From positions 62,001 through 126,000 of the forward strand of contig CAYWVF010000001.1 in the NCBI GenBank assembly GCA_964461815.1: 64,000 nucleotides of DNA, in the 5' to 3' direction. The position numbers were made by a program, and so were the translations under genes. The notes beneath the pieces are model-generated. The model did not search any database and had not been told where the DNA came from. It saw only the letters and a list, made by a program, of their open reading frames with translations. Positions 16,950 through 25,824 of this stretch are shown one piece after another. The number at the start of each line of letters is the position of its first letter. Position 1 is the first letter of the stretch. Source of the DNA: JAAZBA01 sp964461815 (GTDB lineage Bacteria; Bacillota; Clostridia; Oscillospirales; QAMX01).

Positions 16950-17678
16950 ATGTATCTTGCTAATCTTATGTCCGGGGATCTGGATAGGATAAAGAATGAG
17001 AAGATCCCGGTTGTTATTCCGGTAGGTACAATGGAGTATCACGGCCCACATTGTGCTTTGGGCTGCGATACATATGTTGCGATGGGCTTGCTCGACAAGC
17101 TTAGTGAACGTAAGGAGATAGTCATAGCACCTCCGGTCTGGTATGGCGTGGCAAGCTATGCTGTAGGCGGCCCTGAAAACGGAACGGTACATATAGATGT
17201 CGATGTTTTTGAAAGCTACATGTACAATATACTTAAATCCATGATCTACGGAGGATTTAAAAATATTTACATGCTTATCCATCATCAGTATGAGATAGGC
17301 AATCTCATGCCGATGACGCTTGCATGTATGAAGGCGGCAAAGAAGCTTATAATGGAGTATCTTGAAGATACATCAGGACGTGGCTGGTGGGGCTCAAACA
17401 GCTATGCTACGTACTACGAAAACCTTGACGAGAGCGATTGCCCATGGAACTGGATCACCACACTTCCGTGTATGGCTCCGGAGGTACAGGCAGCTACAGG
17501 CTATGACCACGCAGGTAAATTCGAATGCTCTATTCTCCGTGCGCTTTACCCGGAATGCGTAGATACCTCTAAGATACCTACGAGTGACGCATGGTTTATT
17601 CAGAGCGCTGTTGACTCATCTTCCGAGCTTGGAATGAAGATGGTAGAGCTGTCACTTGAGGATCTTGAAAAAAGATAA
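16950..17678 (+). CDS. creatininase-family amidohydrolase
   Basis: A 242-residue protein of the creatininase/MftE/FAPy-deformylase superfamily. The metal-binding stretch IPVGTMEYHGPHCALGCDTYVA (Glu, His and Asp) is intact near residues 23-44. A second His-containing strand reads LIHHQYEIG where family members have NGHGGN or NGHYEN, so one His ligand may be shifted or replaced by Gln. The C-terminal DHAGKFECSILRALYP matches HAGEFETS of the family. Substrates are cyclic or peptide-like amides. Pairing with a creatinase-like enzyme suggests successive hydrolysis of a guanidino or cyclic amide compound. The terminator follows 27 bases after the stop. Confidence 0.8.
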   Translation: MYLANLMSGDLDRIKNEKIPVVIPVGTMEYHGPHCALGCDTYVAMGLLDKLSERKEIVIAPPVWYGVASYAVGGPENGTVHIDVDVFESYMYNILKSMIYGGFKNIYMLIHHQYEIGNLMPMTLACMKAAKKLIMEYLEDTSGRGWWGSNSYATYYENLDESDCPWNWITTLPCMAPEVQAATGYDHAGKFECSILRALYPECVDTSKIPTSDAWFIQSAVDSSSELGMKMVELSLEDLEKR

Positions 17679-17704
17679 AGTAGATTATACGGAAAAACAG
17701 CATA

Positions 17705-17740
17705 ACAAGGCATTCATCACATATGGTGAATGCCTTGTTT
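17705..17740 (+). terminator. terminator after the creatininase-like gene
   Basis: ACAAGGCATTCA / TGAATGCCTTGT stem with a loop, followed by TTTGG. It separates this operon from the GH2 unit. Confidence 0.8.
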
Positions 17741-17840
17741 GGTACCAATTTAAATATCATAACAAAACGAAATAAATCCGAAGAAATTCATATTCCAATC
17801 AAATGAACATTACATTATAATTATTATGGAAAGGAGGACT

Positions 17841-17870
17841 TGAAAATAGTATTGCATATGTTGTATAATA
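17841..17870 (+). promoter_or_regulatory. promoter of the GH2-lacI unit
   Basis: TTGAAA (17841-17846) and TATAAT (17865-17870), spacer 18 bases, 35 bases before the start at 17906. Confidence 0.65.
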
Positions 17871-17905
17871 GTATCAAATGAAAATTTATGTTGGAGGAAA
17901 ATGAT

Positions 17906-20680
17906 ATGCGAAGCTATATAGATCTTTGCGGACAGTGGGAGCTTGTGTACTCCGATGTCAGACCCGAGACAGATTCAATATTGCCTGATTTTGATAAATC
18001 ATATAAGACAGATGCCGTGCCGGGCTGGTGGGAGGATATGATCCCGTCACTTCAAATGGCTCCGTACTGGTGTGATGTGAAATTTAATCCCGAATTCCGT
18101 CCTTTGCGCTATCCGATGACGGGTACCGTTCCGGATATGGTGCTTCAGACTATAGTCGGATGCTTCTGGTATCGTCGTGACGTGTATGTTGAGAATGACA
18201 TGTGCGGAAAATCGATAGTGTTCAAGTGCGGCGGGGTTCAAAACCGCGGACTTTTATGGGTCAACGGCAAATTTGCAGGCGAGCACTGCGGCTACAGCAC
18301 ATCGTTTGAGATAGATATTACCGATCTTGTTAAATTCGGTGCTTATAATGAGATCGTTTTTGCCGTTTCAAATCACGAAGCATATAATGAATTCGGCGAT
18401 CCGATAAGCGGCTGTACAAGCCGTGCGGCAAACAGGTATACCGGCGGTATTACAGGTGCTATATCTATAGAGTTTAAGAATCACGATTCGATCTCCGATG
18501 TGTTTATTTCTGCATATGATATGGCTAATGACAGCTTTACTGTCTACAGCACTATTGACGGCGATGGTGAGCACAGTATCGACTGGGAGATACTAGACGG
18601 TGATGAGGTCATTCACAGTGGTCACAGTAACGACGCTGAGTTCACCGTTGCACGTGGCGAGCTTGAATTGTGGAGCACAAGATCACCTAAGCTGTATCGT
18701 CTGAGACTGACACTTGTATCAAATGGAGAGGTGTCCGATGTTTCTGAGCTTGATATTGGTATCAGATGCCTTAAAACAGATGGCTATAAGCTGAATTTCA
18801 ACGGTAAGCCGATATTTATGCGTGGTATCTGTGAGCATGGATATTTCGCAAAAACAGTTCATCCCGATCCGAATATTGACTATTATTACAAGATAATACG
18901 TAACCTGAAGCAGCTTGATTTTAACTTCATTCGTTTCCATACATGGGTACCGACAGAGGAGTACATGACAGCGGCAGACAGACTGGGAATACTTCTCCAT
19001 ATTGAAAGCCCGAATAATACGACAGAAGCCGAATGGGCTGATATAATGCGCTTTGTTCGTCGTCACCCAAGCGTTGTGATCTGCTGCTGTGGTAATGAGC
19101 TGCTTATCGATGACTGCTTCCTTGAGCATCTTGAACGTTGTGCTGCTATCACCCATACGCTTGCACCGGATCTGCTGTTCTCACCGATGAGCGCACTGCG
19201 CGGAATCGAATACCACTGGACTGAGACAAATCTCGGAAATGATGTCGTTGAAGAGCCATTCAAGCACAATCCACGCAGATTCAAGAGAATGCAAGCTTGC
19301 AGCGACGTTTTCTCAAGCTATTCTCTCGGTCAGCTCAGCTATGATTCCGTAAAGGGCGATCCGGAAACCGTAGACAGCTGGGCAGATATATATAAGCTTC
19401 CCAGACTTACACATGAGATATGTATACACGGTACATATGTAGACCTTGGACTTGAATGGCGCTACAGCGGAACACGTATAGGCGAAAGCGAGCTGTTCTC
19501 ATCTGTAAGGAAAATACTTACAGAAGCAGGACTTGTTCATCGTGCACCGCTCTACTATGTAAATTCCTGCAAATGGCAGAAGCTTCTGAGAAAGCATTGC
19601 TTTGAAAATACTCGTCTCTGCAAAACTCTTGCAGGCTACGATTTCCTCGGGGATATCGATCATCATTGGCATACATTCGGCTATCGTGTAGGTATGATGA
19701 ATGAATTCTACGAGATGAAGCCGACGGAAACAGTAGAAAATATCCGCAGATATAACAGTGAAAGCGTACTTTTGACAGATATCGGAACGAAGCATTGCTT
19801 CTCTGAAAACGATATCATTCGTATCAAATTCCTTACCTCGTTGTTTGGCGGCGAAGACCTTAACAACGCAAAGCTTGACGTCAGATTCGAATCCCTTGAT
19901 AAGCATGTCCTCTCACGCTTCTCCTTCACAGTAAGTGCGGTAAACGGCGGAGTAAGTGAGCTTGCTTTGCTCGAAACACCTGCACCGAAGGTAACAAAGC
20001 CCACATGTATCCGTGTCTGTGCACGTATATCGGAGGGCAGCTATGAGATGGAAAATGAGTGGGATATATGGGTATTCCCGGAGGTCAAGGCTGATGAATG
20101 CGACAATATAATTTGTACGACAGAGCTTGATAATGAGCTGCTTACAAAGCTTGAGAATGGTGCAGATGTGCTCCTACTCGGTTCGGGTCCGTTCGCATCG
20201 AATCCCTTATCATTCAGAATATCCCTTGCAGGACGTACAGCAGGAAACCTCGCAACTGTAATTGAAAATCATCCCTTGACAGAAGCATTCGAGCATGAGG
20301 GCTTCTGCGGATGGCAGTTCTCCGATCTTATGGATGATGCATCATGCATCTATTATAAACCTGAAACGACAGTTCCGTTTGATCCGATAATTGAAGTAGT
20401 ATCAAGCTATAAGTGGATACGCAAGCAGGCTGCCGTAGCGGAGCTGAGAGTAGGAAAAGGCAGATTACTCATATCGACCTTTAATCTTTCATCGAACGGC
20501 ATTGCTGCAAAATGGTGGAAGCATAATCTTATCAGCTACATGAACGGAAAGTCATTCTCTCCGCGTACAAGCGTGACGGCGGATCAGTTGCGTACTCTTT
20601 ACGCAGACGGTACATCGGCAGCCGGCAGTGAAAATGACAATCGTGCAGGTAATGCTAACGACAGAACAATGAAGAAATAA
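17906..20680 (+). CDS. glycoside hydrolase family 2 protein
   Basis: A 924-residue GH2-type enzyme (start at 17906, behind TTGGAGGAAAA; the upstream ATG at 17888 overlaps this ribosome site). Order: N-terminal jelly-roll with GCFWYRRDVYV and WVNGKFAGEHCGYS (about residues 80-150), immunoglobulin-like domain (about 190-290), TIM barrel starting at FMRGICEHGYF with RFHTWVPTEEY, the acid/base CCCGNELLIDD (about 400), and a candidate nucleophile LTHEICIHGTY (about 510). Beta-rich C-terminal domains follow. No signal peptide, so it acts on intracellular glycans. GH2 enzymes include beta-galactosidase, beta-glucuronidase and beta-mannosidase; the specificity cannot be told. The LacI-type gene follows after 20 bases. 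Confidence 0.85.
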   Translation: MRSYIDLCGQWELVYSDVRPETDSILPDFDKSYKTDAVPGWWEDMIPSLQMAPYWCDVKFNPEFRPLRYPMTGTVPDMVLQTIVGCFWYRRDVYVENDMCGKSIVFKCGGVQNRGLLWVNGKFAGEHCGYSTSFEIDITDLVKFGAYNEIVFAVSNHEAYNEFGDPISGCTSRAANRYTGGITGAISIEFKNHDSISDVFISAYDMANDSFTVYSTIDGDGEHSIDWEILDGDEVIHSGHSNDAEFTVARGELELWSTRSPKLYRLRLTLVSNGEVSDVSELDIGIRCLKTDGYKLNFNGKPIFMRGICEHGYFAKTVHPDPNIDYYYKIIRNLKQLDFNFIRFHTWVPTEEYMTAADRLGILLHIESPNNTTEAEWADIMRFVRRHPSVVICCCGNELLIDDCFLEHLERCAAITHTLAPDLLFSPMSALRGIEYHWTETNLGNDVVEEPFKHNPRRFKRMQACSDVFSSYSLGQLSYDSVKGDPETVDSWADIYKLPRLTHEICIHGTYVDLGLEWRYSGTRIGESELFSSVRKILTEAGLVHRAPLYYVNSCKWQKLLRKHCFENTRLCKTLAGYDFLGDIDHHWHTFGYRVGMMNEFYEMKPTETVENIRRYNSESVLLTDIGTKHCFSENDIIRIKFLTSLFGGEDLNNAKLDVRFESLDKHVLSRFSFTVSAVNGGVSELALLETPAPKVTKPTCIRVCARISEGSYEMENEWDIWVFPEVKADECDNIICTTELDNELLTKLENGADVLLLGSGPFASNPLSFRISLAGRTAGNLATVIENHPLTEAFEHEGFCGWQFSDLMDDASCIYYKPETTVPFDPIIEVVSSYKWIRKQAAVAELRVGKGRLLISTFNLSSNGIAAKWWKHNLISYMNGKSFSPRTSVTADQLRTLYADGTSAAGSENDNRAGNANDRTMKK

Positions 20681-20700
20681 ATCTAAAAGGAGTTATAAAA

Positions 20701-21657
20701 ATGGTACGCCTTAAGGATGTTGCAAATTACGCAGGAGTCTCTGTGTCAACGGTGTCAAGAGTGCTCAACAACTCAACTCGTGTTGATCCTGTTACACGCT
20801 CGAACGTAGAGAATGCTATGCACGTTCTGGGCTACCGTCCGGATGACATAGCTCGAAGACTTAAAAAGAACAGCTCAGAGGTCATAGGAGTTATAATTCC
20901 GGATATTTCGAATCCCTTCTTTGCAAATGTTGTACGAGGCGTGGAGCGTGAGGCTGTAGCTTCCGGATACAGCGTAGTGCTTTGCGATACAGATTCATCC
21001 ATAATTGCCGAGCGTAATGCTGTGGAGCTCCTTGAGGGTCAGCGTGTGGCGGGGATAATCAGTGCATCAGTGGCAGATAAGGACGGATTTGAGGATATCT
21101 ATACTAACTTATCGGCAAATGTTGTGTTCATAGACAATTTGCCGCCGCATTTCGGAACGTTTTCTACAGTTACTATCGATAATTTCAAGGCTTCTTTTGA
21201 GCTTGCGTCGATTCTATGCTCAACAGGGAAGCGTAATATCAGCATTATTGCAGGTCCGAGTAATGAATCCAGTGCGGCAGAACGCTTGAAGGGCTTCCTT
21301 TCCGCACTGGAGTATCATGGGATCGAGATAAAAAATGACAATATTGCCGAGGGCGATAACGGATACGATTCGGGCTACAGCTGTATGAAAAAAATACTGT
21401 CGAGAGGTACACCCGATGCGCTCCTTGCATGTAATAATTTCATGGCGTACGGAGCGGTAAAGGCTATCATGGAGGCGTCGCTAAAGTTTCCGACGGATAT
21501 CTCCGTTGCAGCATTTGATATCATCGATTACAGTCAGCTTGTCAGGCAGAAATTCATATCGGCTAACCAGCCTGCTGCGGATATAGGCGTAGAGGCTGCA
21601 AAAATATGCATTGAAAAGACGATAAAGGACGTAGTTTTACCGCATAATATTGATTAA
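20701..21657 (+). CDS. LacI/GalR-family transcriptional regulator
   Basis: A 318-residue regulator with the N-terminal helix-turn-helix VRLKDVANYAGVSVSTVSRVLNN (residues about 2-24) and hinge, followed by a periplasmic-binding-protein-like effector domain (GVIIPDISNPFFANVVRGVE near residue 62). The C-terminus ends shortly after VVLPHNID, about a dozen residues shorter than many relatives. Start follows AAAAGGAG. It is probably co-transcribed with the GH2 gene. The palindrome at 15694 is a candidate target; the sugar effector is unknown. Confidence 0.92.
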   Translation: MVRLKDVANYAGVSVSTVSRVLNNSTRVDPVTRSNVENAMHVLGYRPDDIARRLKKNSSEVIGVIIPDISNPFFANVVRGVEREAVASGYSVVLCDTDSSIIAERNAVELLEGQRVAGIISASVADKDGFEDIYTNLSANVVFIDNLPPHFGTFSTVTIDNFKASFELASILCSTGKRNISIIAGPSNESSAAERLKGFLSALEYHGIEIKNDNIAEGDNGYDSGYSCMKKILSRGTPDALLACNNFMAYGAVKAIMEASLKFPTDISVAAFDIIDYSQLVRQKFISANQPAADIGVEAAKICIEKTIKDVVLPHNID

Positions 21658-21672
21658 AATGTATTATCCTTT

Positions 21673-21700
21673 AAGGACAGCTGCAAGCTGTCCTTATTTT
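21673..21700 (+). terminator. terminator after the LacI-type gene
   Basis: AAGGACAGCT / AGCTGTCCTT hairpin followed by ATTTTTATTT. Confidence 0.85.
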
Positions 21701-21718
21701 TATTTCGCCATGAAAAAA

Positions 21719-21752
21719 TAAAGACATTGCATGTAAAGCAATGCCTTTATCA
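21719..21752 (-). terminator. terminator after nagA
   Basis: On the minus strand, AAAGGCATTGC and GCAATGTCTTT flank a short loop and are followed by ATTTTTTC. It lies between the two convergent genes. Confidence 0.65.
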
Positions 21753-21815
21753 CAAAAAATTATAATGATCTAAGAAGAAACAAATATTTCACAGAGCTGA
21801 TCGTGAGTTTGACTA

Positions 21816-22958
21816 TCAGAAAACTCTTTTACCGTGAACAAATACCATTTCCGCAGCGTAATCATCATTTACTATCTGAAGGTCTGCGAATTTTCCTTCT
21901 TTGATAGAGCCTATCTCGTTATCTGCCTTGATCTCACGAGCAGGATTTATCGTACAGGACTTTATAGCCTGACGGAATGGGATGCCATAGGAAATAATAT
22001 TCTGAAATTCAAGCTGAAGGTTAGCTGTAGATGCAGCAATAGCGCCATCGGGCATGAATGCCTTACCATCCTTAACTGAGACGGGCTGACCGCCAAGCTC
22101 GTACATACCGTCCGGGCAGCCTGCTGCCATAAGTGAGTCGGATATAACGCATGTGCGATCCTCTCCGAGCTGACGGAAAGCGATCCTGAGTGCAGCAGGA
22201 TGGATGTGGAAGCCGTCGCATATGATCTCTGCTGTTACCTTGTCGGAATCGAAGATAGCACCAACAGCACCGGGCGCACGATGTGTAAGACCGTTCATCT
22301 GATTGAACAGATGTGTAGCGTGAGAAATACCGGCATCAAATGCTTTAACAGCGTCATCATATGTAGCAGCCGAATGTGCAAGGGAGATCGTTACGGTATC
22401 GCCCATCTCTTTGATAAACTCCTCTGAGCCCTCGACCTCGGGAGCAATGTCAACGAGTTTGATAAGACCTTCGGCTACTTCGTTGAGTTCCTTTAACTCA
22501 GCTGCATCCGGCTTTCTTACATGCTCGGCACTCTGAGCACCCTTCTTAGACATAGCAATAAACGGACCTTCCATATTGATACCGCGTATCAATGCACCGG
22601 GAAGACCTGCCTTAGCACATGCTGCGATATTTTTGAATATTTTAATAAGCTCCTCGTGCGAAACGGTCATGGATGTAGGGCAAAAGGATGTAACGCCGTG
22701 AGCTGCAAGATATTTGGACATGGTTTCAAGTGCTTCGGGTGTAGCATCACCTGTATCAGAGCCGGCACAGCCGTGAATATGGATATCAACAAATCCCGGC
22801 ATAATGAGTTTGCCTGTAAGATCAAGCTCTTCACACGGGCACGCTGCCTTTAATTCACCATGCGGAGCGATCTTCTCTATTTTCTCGCCGTTTATAAGTA
22901 TATCCGCATCAATAATATCAAAATTTTCGTTCAATACTCGGGCGTTCTTCAAAAGCAT
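21816..22958 (-). CDS. nagA: N-acetylglucosamine-6-phosphate deacetylase
   Basis: A 380-residue amidohydrolase that converts GlcNAc-6-phosphate to glucosamine-6-phosphate plus acetate, feeding amino sugars into glycolysis or wall synthesis. Metal-site motifs are present: DIHIHGCAGSDTGD (about residues 58-71), SLAHSAATYDDAV, THLFNQMNGLTHRAPG and DGFHIHPAALR. Normal length. It starts behind AAGGAGA and has its own promoter at 22992-23020. No nagB is visible in the window. Confidence 0.95.
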   Translation of the reverse strand: MLLKNARVLNENFDIIDADILINGEKIEKIAPHGELKAACPCEELDLTGKLIMPGFVDIHIHGCAGSDTGDATPEALETMSKYLAAHGVTSFCPTSMTVSHEELIKIFKNIAACAKAGLPGALIRGINMEGPFIAMSKKGAQSAEHVRKPDAAELKELNEVAEGLIKLVDIAPEVEGSEEFIKEMGDTVTISLAHSAATYDDAVKAFDAGISHATHLFNQMNGLTHRAPGAVGAIFDSDKVTAEIICDGFHIHPAALRIAFRQLGEDRTCVISDSLMAAGCPDGMYELGGQPVSVKDGKAFMPDGAIAASTANLQLEFQNIISYGIPFRQAIKSCTINPAREIKADNEIGSIKEGKFADLQIVNDDYAAEMVFVHGKRVF

Positions 22959-22991
22959 ATGTAAACATCTCCTTAAATTAAATATATGTTT

Positions 22992-23020
22992 ATTATACTA
23001 TATTTGCGTGATTATTACAA
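22992..23020 (-). promoter_or_regulatory. nagA promoter
   Basis: TTGTAA (23015-23020 complement) and TATAAT (22992-22997 complement), spacer 17 bases. Confidence 0.7.
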
Positions 23021-23026
23021 GGGATG

Positions 23027-23536
23027 TCAAAAAAATAGTTTTACGGTAACGGCAGACATTATAAAGGCTGTAATATCAGCGATCACTGCACACGGTATCA
23101 CGTAGCGTGTTTTCGTAACACCGACAGAGCCGAAATAAACCGTGATAGCGTAGAATGTGGTTTCACATGATCCAAGCATCACTGCGGCAACACGTCCGGC
23201 ATATGTGTCCACACCTGCACTTCGGATCGTATCGGCACCGAGAGCCAGAGAGCCTGACCCCGAAAATGGCTTTAAGAGGATCAGTGGTGCAGTCTCAGGC
23301 GGAATGCCTAATATATTGAGTATAGGTGCTGTAAGGTTGGAGAACAGCTCGATAAAGCCGGAGGCACGGAGCATGTAGACTGCAAACACAAGAGCAAGCA
23401 GCGATGGGAATACGGAAACAGCAGAGTGCATACCATCGGATGCGCCCTTTAAAAATGATGAAAATGCTTCTGTTTTTCTCGTAAGAGCGGTAATGAGCAC
23501 TAATGCGATGAACGCAGGTATGATGATATCAGACAT
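23027..23536 (-). CDS. spmB: spore maturation protein B
   Basis: A 169-residue membrane protein of the nucleoside-recognition (Gate) family. Hydrophobic helices, an LLKPFSGSGSLALGADTI motif and GSCETTFYAITVYFGSVGVTKTRY near the C-terminus are typical of SpmB. In Bacillus it works with SpmA in spore core dehydration. It overlaps spmA by 8 bases, so the two are co-translated. The organism or its ancestors therefore had an endospore programme. Confidence 0.93.
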   Translation of the reverse strand: MSDIIIPAFIALVLITALTRKTEAFSSFLKGASDGMHSAVSVFPSLLALVFAVYMLRASGFIELFSNLTAPILNILGIPPETAPLILLKPFSGSGSLALGADTIRSAGVDTYAGRVAAVMLGSCETTFYAITVYFGSVGVTKTRYVIPCAVIADITAFIMSAVTVKLFF

Positions 23537-24119
23537 TACGAGACCTCCCGGACATAAGACGTGATAAGATCAACCCGACTGCTACAGATACCGTGGAAGT
23601 GAGTATCACGCATGGAAGAATATCGTAGGGTGAAGCAGCACCGAGCGAAGCACGTATAGCTGCGACTGTAGTGGGGATAAGCTGAATGGATGCGGAATTA
23701 AGAACGATAAAGGTACACAGATCATCGGATGGCTTACTTTTGTCGTGGTGTGATGAATTATCGTGTATCATTTTGGCAGCCTTGAGTCCAAAGGGCGTTG
23801 CGGCATTGGCAAGTCCGAGTAGATTTGCACTGACATTTGCGGATACGGCGTCGATGATCTCTTTCTTTTTTGATGCTTCGGGCATAAGAAATGAGAGCGG
23901 CTTTCGCAGGAGCTTCCCTATAAAAGCTGTGATACCGCAATCACTCATGACTGCAAGTATTCCTTGCCACAGGCACATCATCGAGCCTACAGATACGGCA
24001 AGATTAAAAGCGCCTGAGGCTGCATCCGTAACGGCTTTCGATAATTCGGAAAGCCTACCGGTGAAGATTGCAGATATTACAGATATAATTATAAGTATTG
24101 CCCACAGATAGTTCATCAT
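23529..24119 (-). CDS. spmA: spore maturation protein A
   Basis: A 196-residue membrane protein with several helices and the SpmA/Gate-domain pattern: GSMMCLWQGILAVMSDCG, GLANAATPFGLKAAKMI and FIVLNSASIQLIPTT. It pairs with SpmB in spore maturation. It has its start at 24119 behind GGAGG, and is divergent from the AbrB-type gene. Confidence 0.93.
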   Translation of the reverse strand: MMNYLWAILIIISVISAIFTGRLSELSKAVTDAASGAFNLAVSVGSMMCLWQGILAVMSDCGITAFIGKLLRKPLSFLMPEASKKKEIIDAVSANVSANLLGLANAATPFGLKAAKMIHDNSSHHDKSKPSDDLCTFIVLNSASIQLIPTTVAAIRASLGAASPYDILPCVILTSTVSVAVGLILSRLMSGRSRNV

Positions 24120-24268
24120 GATATTTTCCTCCTGACGATATGATCTTTATCATAAATATATGTCAAACTGTCTACATTTAAGATAGCCTGATAGTGCGAC
24201 ATGGCAAAACATAGAAAATAGAGTTCGACAAATTTCGATATTATATCAATTTTTTCACACAAAGTTTG

Positions 24269-24297
24269 TTGACATTTTTTACTATAAATGCTATAAT
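24269..24297 (+). promoter_or_regulatory. promoter of the AbrB-type gene
   Basis: Perfect TTGACA (24269-24274) and TATAAT (24292-24297), spacer 17 bases. Confidence 0.85.
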
Positions 24298-24360
24298 ACA
24301 AAAAGTGGAAATTACAATAAGTTTTCAATGAATTTATGATAAAAGAAAAGGAGTATGTTT

Positions 24361-24606
24361 ATGAAATCAACAGGAATTGTTCGTAAGGTTGATGAGCTGG
24401 GTAGAGTAGTTCTTCCGATAGAGCTCAGACGCACACTTGATATCGCAGAGAAGGATTCTCTCGAGATCTACACAGAGGGCTCAGATATGATCATATTGAA
24501 AAAGTATCTGCCTGCATGTATTTTCTGCGGAGATGCAAAGGATGTTATCTCATACAGAGGAAAGAATATATGCAAAACATGTATTGAAGAGCTGAAAAAG
24601 GACTAA
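24361..24606 (+). CDS. AbrB-family transition-state regulator with zinc-ribbon tail
   Basis: An 81-residue DNA-binding protein: N-terminal swapped-hairpin AbrB domain (MKSTGIVRKVDELGRVVLP IELRRTLDI, residues about 1-47) followed by a C-terminal CIFCG ... CKTC zinc-binding module (about residues 56-76). The start at 24361 is chosen over the ATG at 24355 because the AAAGGAG lies 8 bases before it. Relatives of this type act as growth-phase and sporulation regulators in Clostridia. The intergenic sequence shared with spmA could be its target, which is a guess. Confidence 0.9.
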   Translation: MKSTGIVRKVDELGRVVLPIELRRTLDIAEKDSLEIYTEGSDMIILKKYLPACIFCGDAKDVISYRGKNICKTCIEELKKD

Positions 24607-24687
24607 GACAGACGATATACCGCACAAAACAGTACATATTGACACACTTATCGTACAAATGATCAAAAAAACGGAGGATAAGGGCAA

Positions 24688-25680
24688 ATGAAGGATAAAC
24701 TTATTTGGGCGTATTTTTTCCAGCTGAGTAACCACATGTGGGATGACGAAAATACAAAGGCAAGAGGATGGTTTTTACCTGAAGCTACGGCACCGATAGG
24801 CTCGTATGAAGAGGGCAAGGATTATGCGACATATAACTATGTAGATGTTGAGCTATGGGACGAGATGGTTCAGTTCATTGCGGAACGTAAGTACAATATG
24901 CTTGTCATTGATGTTGGCGACGGAATAAAATATGAATCACACCCTGATGTCTCTGCTCCGGATGCATGGGATAAGGATTTTCTGAAGAAAAAGCTCGATG
25001 AGCTGCGCACACTCGGAATCGAACCGATCCCAAAGCTCAACTTTTCATCCGGTCACCATGCGTGGCTCAAGATATATCGCAGAATGCTGTCTACACCTCA
25101 ATATTATCAGGTTTGCTCGGATATTATCGGAGAGGTGTGTGAGGTATTCGACAATCCCAGATTTATGCATCTCGGTCTTGATGAGGAAGCACCGTTTGTA
25201 TTGAATATCCGAGAGGGTGCATTTGTACGTGGAGAAAAGCTTTGGTGGCATGATGTATACTTTTTCTTCTCGGAATGCGAAAAGCATGGCGTAAGACCGT
25301 GGGTATGGTCGGACTATTACTGGAATCATCCGGATCTGTTTGTTAAGAATATGCCGAAGTCCGTATTACAGTCGAATTGGTACTATGGTTGGTTCAAGGA
25401 TTTTGATGACGGAAACCGCAATAAGTTGATGATACAGACTTACGAGGAGCTTGATAAGCTGGGCTACGACCAGATACCGAGCTGTTCTACATGGTCTACT
25501 GTAGTTAATCCGTATCAGACAGTTGCATATGGCAAGAATAAATTGTCGGAGGAACGCCTCCTTGGTTATATGATAATACCGTGGACATATGCACATAACA
25601 GAGATGTGGAATACACGCTCAAAGACGATGCACATAGACTGTATATTGCAAGAAAGAGACTTTATCCGGAAACAATGTAA
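24688..25680 (+). CDS. GH20-like TIM-barrel protein (cytoplasmic)
   Basis: A 330-residue single-domain protein without a signal peptide. The barrel pattern has a strand RFMHLGLDEEAPF (about residues 159-171) resembling the H-x-G-x-D-E motif of beta-N-acetylhexosaminidases of family GH20, an upstream PKLNFSSGHHAW strand and a downstream VWSDYYWNH strand. The Asp-Glu pair is the likely catalytic centre. Start behind ACGGAGGATAAGG. A terminator and an AraC regulator gene follow. The family is inferred from motif only. Confidence 0.65.
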   Translation: MKDKLIWAYFFQLSNHMWDDENTKARGWFLPEATAPIGSYEEGKDYATYNYVDVELWDEMVQFIAERKYNMLVIDVGDGIKYESHPDVSAPDAWDKDFLKKKLDELRTLGIEPIPKLNFSSGHHAWLKIYRRMLSTPQYYQVCSDIIGEVCEVFDNPRFMHLGLDEEAPFVLNIREGAFVRGEKLWWHDVYFFFSECEKHGVRPWVWSDYYWNHPDLFVKNMPKSVLQSNWYYGWFKDFDDGNRNKLMIQTYEELDKLGYDQIPSCSTWSTVVNPYQTVAYGKNKLSEERLLGYMIIPWTYAHNRDVEYTLKDDAHRLYIARKRLYPETM

Positions 25681-25690
25681 TACAAGTGAA

Positions 25691-25723
25691 GAACCGAGAT
25701 CACGTGATTTCGGTTCTTTTTTT
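25691..25723 (+). terminator. terminator after the GH20-like gene
   Basis: GAACCGAGATCACGTGATTTCGGTTC hairpin followed by TTTTTTT. Confidence 0.9.
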
Positions 25724-25751
25724 ACAAAAGCAGAATATGCAGAAGCATGAT

Positions 25752-25780
25752 TTGACTTTTTGACAGTACGATGGTATAAT
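25752..25780 (+). promoter_or_regulatory. promoter of the AraC-type gene
   Basis: TTGACT (25752-25757) and TATAAT (25775-25780), spacer 17 bases; a second TTGACA lies inside the spacer. Confidence 0.8.
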
Positions 25781-25824
25781 AAAAAAGGTAACTATATTGC
25801 TAAGCTAAAGGATATGTACTGCCT

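Noticed and set aside
17888..17905. Upstream ATG for the GH2 gene
   Set aside because: It overlaps the ribosome site that serves the ATG at 17906.
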